DNA from: Nitrospirota bacterium | GTDB lineage: Bacteria; Nitrospirota; JACRHL01 | Length of the DNA: 64,000 nt | NCBI GenBank assembly: GCA_016212085.1 | Contig: JACRHL010000005.1 | Location: 1-64,000, forward strand | Reading direction: 5' to 3' | Shown here: piece by piece, positions 18,320 through 29,895 of the stretch | Layout of the letters: every line of letters starts with the position of its first letter | Position numbering within the stretch: the first letter of the stretch is position 1 | Translations under genes and position numbers: made by a program | The notes under the pieces: model-generated | The model's input: the letters and a program-made list of their open reading frames with translations, nothing else | The model's database searches: none | Told to the model about the DNA's origin: nothing

Positions 18320-19540
18320 TCAACCGGGCGGAAAGTCCCGTTCCAGGCCGGCCACGCCACCCAGCAGGTGGCGGCGCACCAGGTCCAGCGCGCGGGTCAC
18401 GGAACGCTGGATCACCCGCGGCCGGTCGCCCATGTGGTGGAAGGTGCGGCAGAAGGTGCCGTCGGCGGCGGTCAGCGCCATCACCACCGTGCCCACCGGT
18501 TTCTGCCCGGTGCCGCCGGTGGGGCCGGCGATGCCGGTCACCGCCACGGCGATGTCGGCGTGGGAACGGGCCAGGAGCCCCTCCGCCATGGCGCGGGCCA
18601 CCGGCTCGCTGACCGCCCCGTGCGTGGCGATGAGCGCCTCGGGCACCCCCAGCGCCTCCACCTTGGCGGCGTTGGAGTAGCTCACCACCCCCCGGTCCAC
18701 GTAGTCGGAGGCCCCGGCAATGGCGGTGAAGGCGGCGCTGAGGGCCCCGCCGGTGCAGCTTTCGGCGGTGGCCACCCGCTTGCCCGCGCGGCGCAGGGCA
18801 TCCCCCACCACCTGGGCAAGGGGGGCGTCGGTCTCCGTGAAGACGTGGTCGCCCAGGGCGCCCCTGGCGGCTGCGGCGGCCAGTGCCAGGGTGTCCGGGC
18901 TGGCGGCGGCCAGGTGCACGTCCACCGCCAGCGGCTTGGCCGACACACCCACTTCCACGGCGGCAAGGTCGTGCCGCTCCAGGGCGGCGCGCACCCGCCG
19001 CTCCACCTCCCGTTCCGTGAGGCCCACGGTGCGCAGCAGCGCCCGGTGCCGGGTGGCGCCGCCAAACAGGGGCGCCGCCCGCCGCGCCACCTCGGGCCAC
19101 ATGGCCCGCAGCTCCCACGGCACGCCGGGCAGGGCGGCCAGGGCGCGGCCGCCCTGGGCGAACCAGATGCCCGGCGCGCTGCCCTTGGGGTTGGCGATGG
19201 GCTCGCCCCCCTGGGGCAGTGGGTAGGGCGGCCGGCCGTCCCGTTCCGGCCCCGCCACCAGCGGCACCCCCAGGGCGGCGGCCAGCACCGGGCGGGTCAG
19301 ATCGTCGCCGGTGGGGCCGAGGCCGCCGGACATGACCACCAGTGTCGCCGCGCGGAACAGGGTGCCGATGGCCAGGGTCAGGCGCTCCCGGTCGTCGCCC
19401 ACCACGGTGATGCCGGCCACGGGGATGCCCATCTCGGAGAGACGCCCGGCCAGGAACGGGCCGTTCACGTCGCTTACCCGGCCGGTCACCAGTTCGCTGC
19501 CGGTGATGAGGATGTGGGCCACGCCGGGGGTTGCGTGCAT
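18320..19540 (-). CDS. cinA: CinA family protein (nicotinamide-nucleotide amidase/pyrophosphatase)
   Basis: The 406-residue protein has the full two-domain architecture. The N-terminal MoaB/MogA-like domain (about 1-165) contains GSELVTGRVSDVN and MSGGLGPTGDDLT. The C-terminal PncC domain (about 245-400) contains ATAESCTGGALSAAFTAI and VAVTGIAGPTGGT. CinA/PncC recycles pyridine nucleotides by deamidating NMN. It begins seven bases after pgpA, and the two are probably co-transcribed as in many bacteria. Confidence 0.93.
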   Translation of the reverse strand: MHATPGVAHILITGSELVTGRVSDVNGPFLAGRLSEMGIPVAGITVVGDDRERLTLAIGTLFRAATLVVMSGGLGPTGDDLTRPVLAAALGVPLVAGPERDGRPPYPLPQGGEPIANPKGSAPGIWFAQGGRALAALPGVPWELRAMWPEVARRAAPLFGGATRHRALLRTVGLTEREVERRVRAALERHDLAAVEVGVSAKPLAVDVHLAAASPDTLALAAAAARGALGDHVFTETDAPLAQVVGDALRRAGKRVATAESCTGGALSAAFTAIAGASDYVDRGVVSYSNAAKVEALGVPEALIATHGAVSEPVARAMAEGLLARSHADIAVAVTGIAGPTGGTGQKPVGTVVMALTAADGTFCRTFHHMGDRPRVIQRSVTRALDLVRRHLLGGVAGLERDFPPG

Positions 19541-19547
19541 GGGCGCG

Positions 19548-20036
19548 TCACCAGCCGCTGAGGTAAAGGGTCAGGTGCAGGGCGGCGGCGGCGTAGATCC
19601 CCGCCAGGATGTCGTCCGCCATCACCCCCAGGCCGCCACCAAGGCGCCGCTCCGCCCAGCGGCACGGGAACGGCTTGGTGATGTCGAACAGCCGGAACAG
19701 GGCGAAGCCCAGCAGCAGGTGCGGAAGGGTGGGGGTGACGGCGATGAGGGTGACCAGAATTCCGGCGATCTCGTCGATGACGATGGCGCCCGGGTCCTTG
19801 ACGCCGAAGCGCCGTTCCGCGACGCCCGCCGCCACCACCCCCAGCGCGCAGCAGGCGGCGGTGGCCAGCAGGTACGGGGGCAGCGGCAGCGCCAGCAGCG
19901 GCCAGGCGATCAGCAACCCCACCAGGCTGCCGAAGGTGCCCGGCGCCTTGGGGAGGTATCCGCTGCCGAAACCGGTGGCGATGAACACCAGGGCGCGGTT
20001 TGTGTATGAGGGCTTGGAAGGGGGGGGCGCGGCCAT
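19548..20036 (-). CDS. pgpA: Phosphatidylglycerophosphatase A
   Basis: The protein is 162 residues from the ATG at 20036 (MAAPPPSKPS). It dephosphorylates phosphatidylglycerol phosphate in the inner membrane. Family signatures are GSGYLPKAPGTFGSL near the N-terminus, VIDEIAGILVTL in the middle, and FRLFDITKPFPCRWAE with VMADDILAGIYA at the end. Several hydrophobic helices are visible. The adjacent cinA follows on the same strand. Confidence 0.92.
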   Translation of the reverse strand: MAAPPPSKPSYTNRALVFIATGFGSGYLPKAPGTFGSLVGLLIAWPLLALPLPPYLLATAACCALGVVAAGVAERRFGVKDPGAIVIDEIAGILVTLIAVTPTLPHLLLGFALFRLFDITKPFPCRWAERRLGGGLGVMADDILAGIYAAAALHLTLYLSGW

Positions 20037-20200
20037 GGTGGAGAACGTAGCACGGGCCGATGGGCGGATCAACGCGCCCCGCGCCCCGCACCGCTAAAGG
20101 CCGTGGCCGCAATGTGCCGATGAGACGGACATATTCGTTGTGATCCCGTGCCGTGGGTGCCGCGCCGCGCCCCCGGCGCCTCCGATGAGAAGGTGCGATC

Positions 20201-21568
20201 TTGATCCAGAAACAGGCCCCCGTGACCACCCACAAGCTGCTGCGCCACCGGGACTATCCGGGCATTCACCAGCTTCCCAGGTACTTCGAGGTGGGCGGAT
20301 ACCAGACGTTGCACCAGGTGCTGGGCAAGGTACCGCGCGCGGAGTTCATCGAGTGGCTGGCGGTTTCCAAGCTGCGCGGGCGTGGCGGGGCCGGCCAGCC
20401 GGTGGCCAAGAAGTGGCGCCGCATGGCGGACATACCCGGCCAGCGCTACGTGATCGCCAACGGCGACGAATCGGAACCGGGCACCTTCAAGGACAGGGAG
20501 CTGATGGAGGAAAACCCCCACCAGCTCATCGAGGGGGTGATCCTGGCCGCCTACGCGGTGCAGGCCACCAAGGCCTTCATCTACGTGCGGCTGGAGTACG
20601 AGGAGGCCCAGGCGCGGGTGCGGCGGGCCATCGACGACGCCCGTGCCGCCGGCATCGTCGGCACCGACATCATGGGTTCCGGCGTGGAGTGTGACATCCA
20701 GATGTTCGTGTCCGGCGGCGCCTACATCTGCGGCGAGCAGACCGCCCTCATCGAGAGCATCGAGGGCAAGCTGCCCATCCCGCGCCCCAAGCCGCCGTTT
20801 CCAACCGTCAGCGGCCTGTGGGGGCGCCCCACGGCGGTGCAGAACATCGAGACCATGATGGCCATTCCCCTGGTGGTCACCGAGACGCCAGAGGGTTTCG
20901 CCGCCATCGGCTCCAGGAATTCGCCCGGCCCCAAGGTGTTTTCCATGAGCGGCCACATCGCCCGGCCCGGCAACTACGAGGTGCCCATGGGCACCACCCT
21001 GCGCACCCTCATCCAGATGGCCGGCGGCATCCCCGGCGGGCGCTTCAAGGCCGCCCTCACCGGTGGCGCGGCCAGCGCCTTCGTCACCGAGGCATACCTG
21101 GACACGCCGCTGGACTTCGACTCCCTGCGGGGGGTGGGGGCCGAGTTCGGCACCGGCGCCATCATGATCTTCGACGAGCACACCTGCATGGTGGGCGCGG
21201 CGCAAAGCCTGCTGCGCTTCTTCCGCGACGAGTCGTGCGGCAAGTGTACCCCGTGCCGGGAGGGCACCTTCCACATGCACAACTGGCTGGCCATGATCGA
21301 GGACGGCCAGGGCACCCGGAGGGACACCGACAACTTGGCACGCCTGTCGGGCATGATCCCCGGCACCACCTGCTGCGCCCTGGCGGACGGGGCGTGCATG
21401 CCGGTGGCCAGCGCCCTCAAGCATTTCATGGACGAGTTCACCTATCACATCGAACACGGCCACTGCCCGCCCGGCGAACGCCCCGTGCACCTGCCGTACG
21501 ACGACGTGGAGGGCGTGTACCACACCGGTGATACGGTGGGCATGCCGCCGGCGCAGCACCACGAGTAG
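20201..21568 (+). CDS. nuoF: NuoF-like NADH-dehydrogenase flavoprotein, orphan, altered nucleotide site
   Basis: The protein is 455 residues from a TTG preceded by AGAAGG. It aligns throughout with the FMN/NADH-binding subunit of complex I: RGRGGAG at 60-65, NGDESEPGTFKDRELM, GAYICGEQTAL, KPPFPTVSGLWGRPT, and the 4Fe-4S ligands ESCGKCTPCREG plus a distal CC. Two conserved stretches differ: GAGFPTGxKW reads GAGQPVAKKW, and CGEETAL reads CGEQTAL. No nuoE, nuoG, hydrogenase or formate dehydrogenase gene is adjacent. It may be a complex I subunit encoded apart or a diaphorase for another enzyme. Confidence 0.82.
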   Translation: MIQKQAPVTTHKLLRHRDYPGIHQLPRYFEVGGYQTLHQVLGKVPRAEFIEWLAVSKLRGRGGAGQPVAKKWRRMADIPGQRYVIANGDESEPGTFKDRELMEENPHQLIEGVILAAYAVQATKAFIYVRLEYEEAQARVRRAIDDARAAGIVGTDIMGSGVECDIQMFVSGGAYICGEQTALIESIEGKLPIPRPKPPFPTVSGLWGRPTAVQNIETMMAIPLVVTETPEGFAAIGSRNSPGPKVFSMSGHIARPGNYEVPMGTTLRTLIQMAGGIPGGRFKAALTGGAASAFVTEAYLDTPLDFDSLRGVGAEFGTGAIMIFDEHTCMVGAAQSLLRFFRDESCGKCTPCREGTFHMHNWLAMIEDGQGTRRDTDNLARLSGMIPGTTCCALADGACMPVASALKHFMDEFTYHIEHGHCPPGERPVHLPYDDVEGVYHTGDTVGMPPAQHHE

Positions 21569-21640
21569 CGGCGCATAATCCGGCGCGTGGACGCCGGAGC
21601 GCGCTATACTGGCCGCCGGACCCAGGCGGGAAGCGCGACG

Positions 21641-22414
21641 TTGCACGAATTCACACCCCCATCCGGCACGCTGCTCGGCGTGGGCCTTGGCCCCGGCGAT
21701 CCCGCGCTGATCACCCTCAAGGCGGCGGACGCCGTGGCGCGCACCCGCGTGCTGGCGGTGCCGGTCAAGGCGCGCGGGGCGGAAAGCTTCGCCCGGCGCA
21801 TCGTGGCAGGGCGCATCACCCCGGCGCACACGGTGCTGGAGCTGGTGTTTCCCATGCGTTCCGACCCGGAGGTGCTGCGCCCCCACTGGCAGCGCGCGGC
21901 GCAGGCCATCCTGACGCACCTGGACCGGGGGGAGGACGTGGCCTTTCTGTGCGAGGGAGATCCGTTCACCTTCGGCACCTTCATCTACGTGTTCCGCGAG
22001 GTGGCGCGGCTGCGCCCGCACGCGCCGGTGGAGGTGATTCCCGGCGTCAGCGCCTACCACGCCGCTGCCTGCCGCACCCTTACCCCCCTGGCCGCCGGGG
22101 ACGACCGGCTGTGCGTGCTACCCGCCACCTACGGGGTGGAGGTGGTGGAAACCATGCTGGAACGGTTCGACACGGTGGTGCTCCTCAAGGTGAAGCCGGT
22201 GATGGACGCGCTGCTCGACATGCTGGCCCGCACGGGGCTCACCGGTCACGCGGTGTTCGTGAACAAGGTGGGCACCGACGAGGAGGCGGTGGTGACCGAC
22301 GTGGCCTCCCTGCGCGGCCGGAAGCTCGACTATCTGTCGTTGATGCTGGTGCGCAACCCGGCACGGGTCAAGGAGCCGGTGCTGCGCGGTTGCCGGCCCA
22401 AGGTGGGGGCGTGA
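21641..22414 (+). CDS. cobI: Precorrin-2 (cobalt-factor II) C20-methyltransferase
   Basis: The SAM-dependent enzyme adds the C20 methyl group in corrin ring synthesis. GVGLGPGDPALITLKAADAV at the start, the second motif VAFLCEGDPFTFGTFIYV, and VEVIPGVSAYHAAACRT are the family motifs. The TTG at 21641 gives 257 residues and places the glycine motif at the usual distance; the ORF-track GTG at 21587 would add 18 residues without a visible Shine-Dalgarno sequence. CbiL (anaerobic) and CobI (aerobic) cannot be separated by eye, but the presence of cbiG favours the anaerobic route. Confidence 0.88.
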   Translation: MHEFTPPSGTLLGVGLGPGDPALITLKAADAVARTRVLAVPVKARGAESFARRIVAGRITPAHTVLELVFPMRSDPEVLRPHWQRAAQAILTHLDRGEDVAFLCEGDPFTFGTFIYVFREVARLRPHAPVEVIPGVSAYHAAACRTLTPLAAGDDRLCVLPATYGVEVVETMLERFDTVVLLKVKPVMDALLDMLARTGLTGHAVFVNKVGTDEEAVVTDVASLRGRKLDYLSLMLVRNPARVKEPVLRGCRPKVGA

Positions 22415-22728
22415 AGGCGCTCAAGGTGATCGTGGTGGGCATGGCGGTGGTGCTGGTGGCCGGCTTCGTGGCGCTGTTCGTGACGTGGCAGGACAGGCGC
22501 GTCGCCAGGCGGGAGGTTCCGGCGCCGGCCGCCGCGCGGCCGCCCGAGGCCGGGGACGGCCGGGTGGTGCTGCCCGCCGGCAGCCGCGTGGTGGGCGTGG
22601 CGTCGGCGGAAACCATGCTCGATGTGCTGGTGGAGAACGGCGACGGCACCCGCGACGTGTACCAGGTCGCCCGTGACGGCGGCGGGGCCGTGCAGGGCGT
22701 CCTGCGTTTCCGCCCGGAAGCGCCGTAG
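22411..22728 (+). CDS. Small membrane-anchored protein, DUF6476-like
   Basis: The 105-residue protein starts at a GTG that overlaps the cobI stop (GTGA), indicating coupling. It has one N-terminal helix (VIVVGMAVVLVAGFVALFVTW), a short Pro/Ala linker, then a compact domain with LPAGSRVVGVASAETMLDVLVENGDGTRDVYQV. This layout resembles the DUF6476 proteins I know from Alphaproteobacteria, which have no assigned function. The ORF-track start at 21949 is a cobI shadow. Confidence 0.65.
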   Translation: MKALKVIVVGMAVVLVAGFVALFVTWQDRRVARREVPAPAAARPPEAGDGRVVLPAGSRVVGVASAETMLDVLVENGDGTRDVYQVARDGGGAVQGVLRFRPEAP

Positions 22729-22731
22729 GCC

Positions 22732-24894
22732 GTGGCGCGCAAGACCAAGAACAAACCCACCGCCCGCCGTGGCGGCGGCAAGGCCCTGTCCATGCTCCTG
22801 TACGCGGCGGTCAAGCGCGCCGGCGGCGTGCCCATGGCGGCGGGCGAGCTGATGCACCGGCTGTCCCTGCCCCGCGCCCGCAAGGTGGAGGTGCGCGACG
22901 CGCTCTCCGACCTGGTGCAGGCGGGCAAGCTGGCACGTCTGCGCGGCAGCTATGTGGTGCCGGAGCAGATGGGCGGGGTGACCGGCCGCTTCATCGGCCA
23001 CCCGGACGGCTTCGGCTTCGTGGTGCCCGAGGGCGGCGGCGAGGACGTGTACGTGCCGCGCAGCGAGGTGAAGGGTGCCATGCACGGCGACACGGTGACG
23101 GTGCGGGTGGTCACCGGGCGCGACGGCCGCACCCAGGGGGGCGCCCTGGCGATCGTCACCCGCGCCCACGCCACCCTGGTGGGGCGGCTCGACCGTTGGC
23201 GCGGCCGCTGGCGGGTGCTGCCCCTGGAGGAGCGTTTCGGCCGCGAGGTATGGGTGGACCCGAAGGGCGCCGAACAGGCCCGCCAGGACGACCTGGTGCT
23301 GGTGGCCATCACCGCCTACCCGGACCGGGGCGAGCCCATGGCCGGCCGGGTGCTGCGCGTGCTGGGCGACGGCACCGACGCGGCGCGCGACAGCGAGGTG
23401 CTGCTGGCCGCCGCCGGGGTGGACCCGCAGTTTCCCGCCGCCGCCGCCGAGGATGCGGAGCGTCTGCCGCAGAAGGTGCTCCCCCGCGACCGGGAGGGCA
23501 GGATCGACCTGCGCGACCTGCCCACGGTCACCATCGACGGCGAGTACGCCAAGGATTTCGACGACGCCGTGTCCCTTGTGGCCGGGCCCGATGGCGCCGT
23601 CACCCTGTGGGTGCACATCGCCGACGTGGACCACTTCGCCCCGCCGGGCTCCGAGCTGGACCAGGCGGCCCGCGAGCGCGGCACCAGCATCTATCTGCCC
23701 GACATGGTCGTGCCCATGTTCCCGGAAGCCCTCTCCAACGGCATCTGCTCCCTGAAGCCGGAGGTGGACCGGGTCACCCTCACCGCCGAGATGGTGTTCG
23801 ACGGGAACGGCCACCGCACCGCCCGGCGCATCTATCCCTCCGTCATCCGCAGCGACGCGCGCCTCACCTACACCCAGGTGAACGCCATGCTGGTGGATGC
23901 GGACGCCGCCCTGCGCGAGCGCTTCGCCCCGCTGCTGCCCATGCTGGAGGGGATGGCGGCCCTCGCGGCCCAGCGCCAGGCCATCCGCGAGGCGCGCGGC
24001 AGCCTGGATTTCGACCTGCCCGAGATGCTCATCGTGCTCGGCGAGGGCGGCGAGATCCACGACATCGTGCAGCGCCCGCGGGCGGTGGCGGAGCGGCTCA
24101 TCGAGGAGTTCATGCTGGCCGCCAACGAGGCGGTGGCGGAATGGCTGACGGAGGGCGAGTGGCCGGTGGTGTACCGGGTCCACGAGGACCCGGACCTGGA
24201 AAAGCTGGCCGCCTTCGTGCCCGTGGCGCGCAACATCCTGGGGCCCGACGTGCCCATCCCCGCCTTTTCCGGCGTGCCCGAGCCCAGGACTCTGCAACGG
24301 CTGCTCAAGGTGGCGCAGGGCCACCCGGGGGAGCGCGTGCTCAATTCCCTTTTGGTGCGCTCCCTCAAGCAGGCGCGCTATACCGGCGAGCACCTGGGCC
24401 ACTACGGCCTGGCCTCGCCCTGTTACTGCCACTTCACCTCCCCCATCCGCCGCTACCCGGATCTGATGGTGCACCGCCTGGTGAAGCACCGGCTGAACAA
24501 CGGCGAGTACCGGCGCCTGCGCTGGATCGGCGAACTGGAGGGCACGGCGCAGCTCGCCTCCGAGCGGGAGCGGCGCGCCATGAACCTGGAGCGTCAGGTG
24601 GTGGCCATCAAGAAGTGCCGCTACCTGGCCCGCCACGTGGGCGACGTGCTGGCCGGGGTGATTTCCTCCGTGGCCCGCTTCGGCCTGTTCGTGGAACTGT
24701 CGGTGGCGGGCCACGAGGGGCTGGTGCATGCGGACCAGCTTCCGAAGCCGGTGGTGCACGACGAGCGCCACATGGCGCTGTTCATCGGCCGGGGCGGCCG
24801 GCACCTGGGCATCGGCGACCCGGTGCGGGTGGAGGTCCTGCACGTGGACGTGCTGGCGGCCAAGGTGTCCCTGGCCCTGGCGGACGACGTCTAG
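22732..24894 (+). CDS. rnr: Ribonuclease R
   Basis: The 720-residue 3'-5' exoribonuclease unwinds and degrades structured RNA. A Lys/Arg-rich N-terminus and winged helix precede cold-shock domains (GVTGRFIGHPDGFGFV). The RNB catalytic domain has DLPTVTIDGEYAKDFDDAVSL with the metal-binding aspartates, and the C-terminal S1 domain has GVISSVARFGLFVELSV. It starts with GTG three bases after the previous gene. Its TAG stop lies within a CTAG that is also the target site of a repeat element. Confidence 0.95.
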   Translation: MARKTKNKPTARRGGGKALSMLLYAAVKRAGGVPMAAGELMHRLSLPRARKVEVRDALSDLVQAGKLARLRGSYVVPEQMGGVTGRFIGHPDGFGFVVPEGGGEDVYVPRSEVKGAMHGDTVTVRVVTGRDGRTQGGALAIVTRAHATLVGRLDRWRGRWRVLPLEERFGREVWVDPKGAEQARQDDLVLVAITAYPDRGEPMAGRVLRVLGDGTDAARDSEVLLAAAGVDPQFPAAAAEDAERLPQKVLPRDREGRIDLRDLPTVTIDGEYAKDFDDAVSLVAGPDGAVTLWVHIADVDHFAPPGSELDQAARERGTSIYLPDMVVPMFPEALSNGICSLKPEVDRVTLTAEMVFDGNGHRTARRIYPSVIRSDARLTYTQVNAMLVDADAALRERFAPLLPMLEGMAALAAQRQAIREARGSLDFDLPEMLIVLGEGGEIHDIVQRPRAVAERLIEEFMLAANEAVAEWLTEGEWPVVYRVHEDPDLEKLAAFVPVARNILGPDVPIPAFSGVPEPRTLQRLLKVAQGHPGERVLNSLLVRSLKQARYTGEHLGHYGLASPCYCHFTSPIRRYPDLMVHRLVKHRLNNGEYRRLRWIGELEGTAQLASERERRAMNLERQVVAIKKCRYLARHVGDVLAGVISSVARFGLFVELSVAGHEGLVHADQLPKPVVHDERHMALFIGRGGRHLGIGDPVRVEVLHVDVLAAKVSLALADDV

Positions 24895-25005
24895 CAGGAC
24901 TATTGAAAAAGTCCCACCCCCGGACTTATTCGATTCGAAACCGGACAGGCGCGGTTTCTCGATTTCTCCGGAGTTCACGCGCTTGCGCGCGCTGAGTCCT
25001 GCTAG
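24891..25005. mobile_element. Stem-loop MITE-like element 1 (107 bp) flanked by CTAG
   Basis: CAGGACT at 24895-24901 is mirrored exactly by AGTCCTG at 24995-25001. CTAG lies outside both ends (24891-24894 and 25002-25005). Internal hairpins AAGTCC/GGACTT and GAAACCG/CGGTTTC fill the interior. There is no ORF. Because CTAG is itself palindromic, the perfect 11-bp inverted repeat can be read as a 7-bp terminal repeat plus a 4-bp target duplication. It could also simply be a bidirectional terminator. Confidence 0.5.
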
Positions 25006-25274
25006 GGCCTGTTGACACAAAGGCAAAGGCGGCGACGGAGCCCATTTTTTTGCAAACCGAGGCGCGGCGCGCGGGCCGTACCGGCCGTACGGGCGAGCGC
25101 TGCAACGCAAGGGTTGCGAAAAAATGGGCCGTCCCTTCGGGTTGTGCCCCGAACGGCCCCATGCCGCGTTGCGCGTCGCTCATTCAGCTTACGCCAAACC
25201 ACGCTTCCGCGCGCCTTGCCTGGTGCCGTTCGGGGCGCAACGCCGCGCTTGCCATTTGTGTTGACAGGCCCTAG
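25002..25274. mobile_element. MITE-like element 2 (265 bp) with ~29-bp terminal inverted repeats and CTAG duplication
   Basis: GGCCTGTTGACACAAA at 25006 is mirrored by TTTGTGTTGACAGGCC ending at 25270, with two mismatches. The similarity continues inward for nearly 30 bases (GGCAAAGGCGGCG with CGCCGCGCTTGCC). Both ends abut CTAG. Inside are two more long inverted repeats: GCCCATTTTTTTGCAA (25040) with TTGCGAAAAAATGGGC (25114), and GTTGTGCCCCGAACGG (25141) with CCGTTCGGGGCGCAAC (25226). No transposase is encoded. YTAR target duplications are known for part of the IS5 family, so mobilisation by such a transposase is plausible. Confidence 0.7.
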
Positions 25275-26041
25275 ACGATCACCCCCAGCACCGGAGTGCC
25301 GATCCCGGCGCGCAGCGCGTTCGCCGCCGACCCCTCCCGCAGGAACACCTCGATGTGGCCCGCGCTGCCCAGCAGGGCGCCCACGGTGCCCTTGGCGATG
25401 TCCGCATAGGCGTTCGCCAGGGGCAGGGTCATGCCCTCCACCCGCAGGGCCGCAAGCTCCACCGCGTGGCGCGTGTCCAGGTTGGTGATCAGGTTGCCAA
25501 AGCGGTCCACGTGCACCACCCGGCCGTGCCAGCCGTCGTCCCGCCGCTCCGGCCCGGAGGTGCGCGCCGCGGTCGGCGTGTCGATGGGCTGGCCGAGGCG
25601 CTCCAGGGAGATGCCGGCGGCCAGGTGCGCCGCCGCCGGCGCGAACACGTCGCGGCCATGGAAGGTGCTGCTGCGGGCCTCCGGCAGCAGGGGCGACTGG
25701 GAGATGTCGAACACCCGCGCGGGGCCGTCCGCGTCCAGCAGCGGCGCCAGCACGCCGTTGTCGGGCCCCACGAAGCGGGCGCGCCGTCCGGCGGCGGCCA
25801 GGGCGCGGCGCCGGGTGCCCACCTCCGGGTCCACCACCACCAGGTGGATGGTGTCCGGGGGAAAGTAGGGGAGTGCCTGGAGGACGGCGAAGGTGGCCGC
25901 CTCCGTGTCGAACGGCGGCACCTCGTGGGTGATGTCGACGATGCGCGCCTCGGGGGCGATGCCCAGGATCACCCCCTTCATGACCCCCGCGTAGGGGTCG
26001 CGCGCCCCGAAATCGGTGGTGAGGGTGATGATCACCGGCAC
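25271..26041 (-). CDS. SAM hydrolase / SAM hydroxide adenosyltransferase (DUF62 family)
   Basis: The 256-residue protein matches the chlorinase/fluorinase-like family that, in ordinary bacteria, hydrolyses SAM to adenosine and methionine. Signatures are ITLTTDFGARDPYAGVMKGVI, VVDPEVGTRR, FVGPDNGVLAPLL, STFHGRDVFAPAAAHLA and GRVVHVDRFGNLITN. The stop codon is read from the CTAG that bounds the mobile element. It lies five bases after greA on the same strand. Confidence 0.9.
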   Translation of the reverse strand: MPVIITLTTDFGARDPYAGVMKGVILGIAPEARIVDITHEVPPFDTEAATFAVLQALPYFPPDTIHLVVVDPEVGTRRRALAAAGRRARFVGPDNGVLAPLLDADGPARVFDISQSPLLPEARSSTFHGRDVFAPAAAHLAAGISLERLGQPIDTPTAARTSGPERRDDGWHGRVVHVDRFGNLITNLDTRHAVELAALRVEGMTLPLANAYADIAKGTVGALLGSAGHIEVFLREGSAANALRAGIGTPVLGVIV

Positions 26042-26046
26042 GGCTG

Positions 26047-26517
26047 TCAGTGGAAGGTGACGGCCTGGATCTCGTACTCGCGGGTGCCGCCGGGGGCCAC
26101 CAGGGTCACGTCGTCGCCGGCGGACTTGCCGATCAGGGCGCGGGCCATGGGCGAACGCACCGAGATGCGGTTGGCGTTCAGATCCGCCTCGGCCACCCCC
26201 ACGATCTGATAGGTGACCTTCTTCTCCGTGTCCATGTCGAGCAGGGTGACGGTGGCGCCGAAGGTCACCCGGTCGCCGGACAGGGTGGTCACGTCGATGA
26301 TGTCGGCGGTGGCGATCTTGGTCTCGATCTCGCGGATGCGCCCCTCGATGTGGCCCTGCCGGTCCTTGGCGGCGTCGTACTCGGCGTTCTCGGACAGGTC
26401 GCCGTGGCTGCGGGCCTCGGCGATGGCCTCGATGACCGCCGGCCGTTCGACCACCTTGAGATGCTCCAGTTCGCGCTTCAGCTTCTCATAGCCCTGGATG
26501 GTAATCGGTTCGCGCAT
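26047..26517 (-). CDS. greA: Transcription elongation factor GreA
   Basis: The 156-residue factor rescues backtracked RNA polymerase by stimulating transcript cleavage. The coiled-coil N-terminus holds [25 protein letters not shown], with the acidic tip residues. The C-terminal domain carries [20 protein letters not shown] and [16 protein letters not shown]. It is separated from carB by a terminator, so it is probably transcribed apart from the pyrimidine genes, together with the SAM hydrolase. Confidence 0.96.
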   Translation of the reverse strand: MREPITIQGYEKLKRELEHLKVVERPAVIEAIAEARSHGDLSENAEYDAAKDRQGHIEGRIREIETKIATADIIDVTTLSGDRVTFGATVTLLDMDTEKKVTYQIVGVAEADLNANRISVRSPMARALIGKSAGDDVTLVAPGGTREYEIQAVTFH

Positions 26518-26552
26518 GCGTCACACCCTAATCGAGAAAAAGGCCTGTCCTA

Positions 26553-26608
26553 TAAAAAATAGCAAACGCCGACCGCGGCCGCACGGGGCGGTGGCGCGAT
26601 TCGGCGTT
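26553..26608 (-). terminator. Intrinsic terminator after carB
   Basis: On the minus strand AACGCCGA pairs with TCGGCGTT around a long GC-rich loop with secondary pairing, followed by TGCTATTTTTT. It lies about 40 bases past the carB stop and would end the pyrimidine transcript before greA. Confidence 0.7.
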
Positions 26609-26648
26609 GTTGTGAGGATGGAGCGGCCCTGCCGGGCCTTGCCCCGAT

Positions 26649-29876
<3,228 letters not shown>

Positions 29877-29895
29877 GGGATGAGCGGATCGCGGC

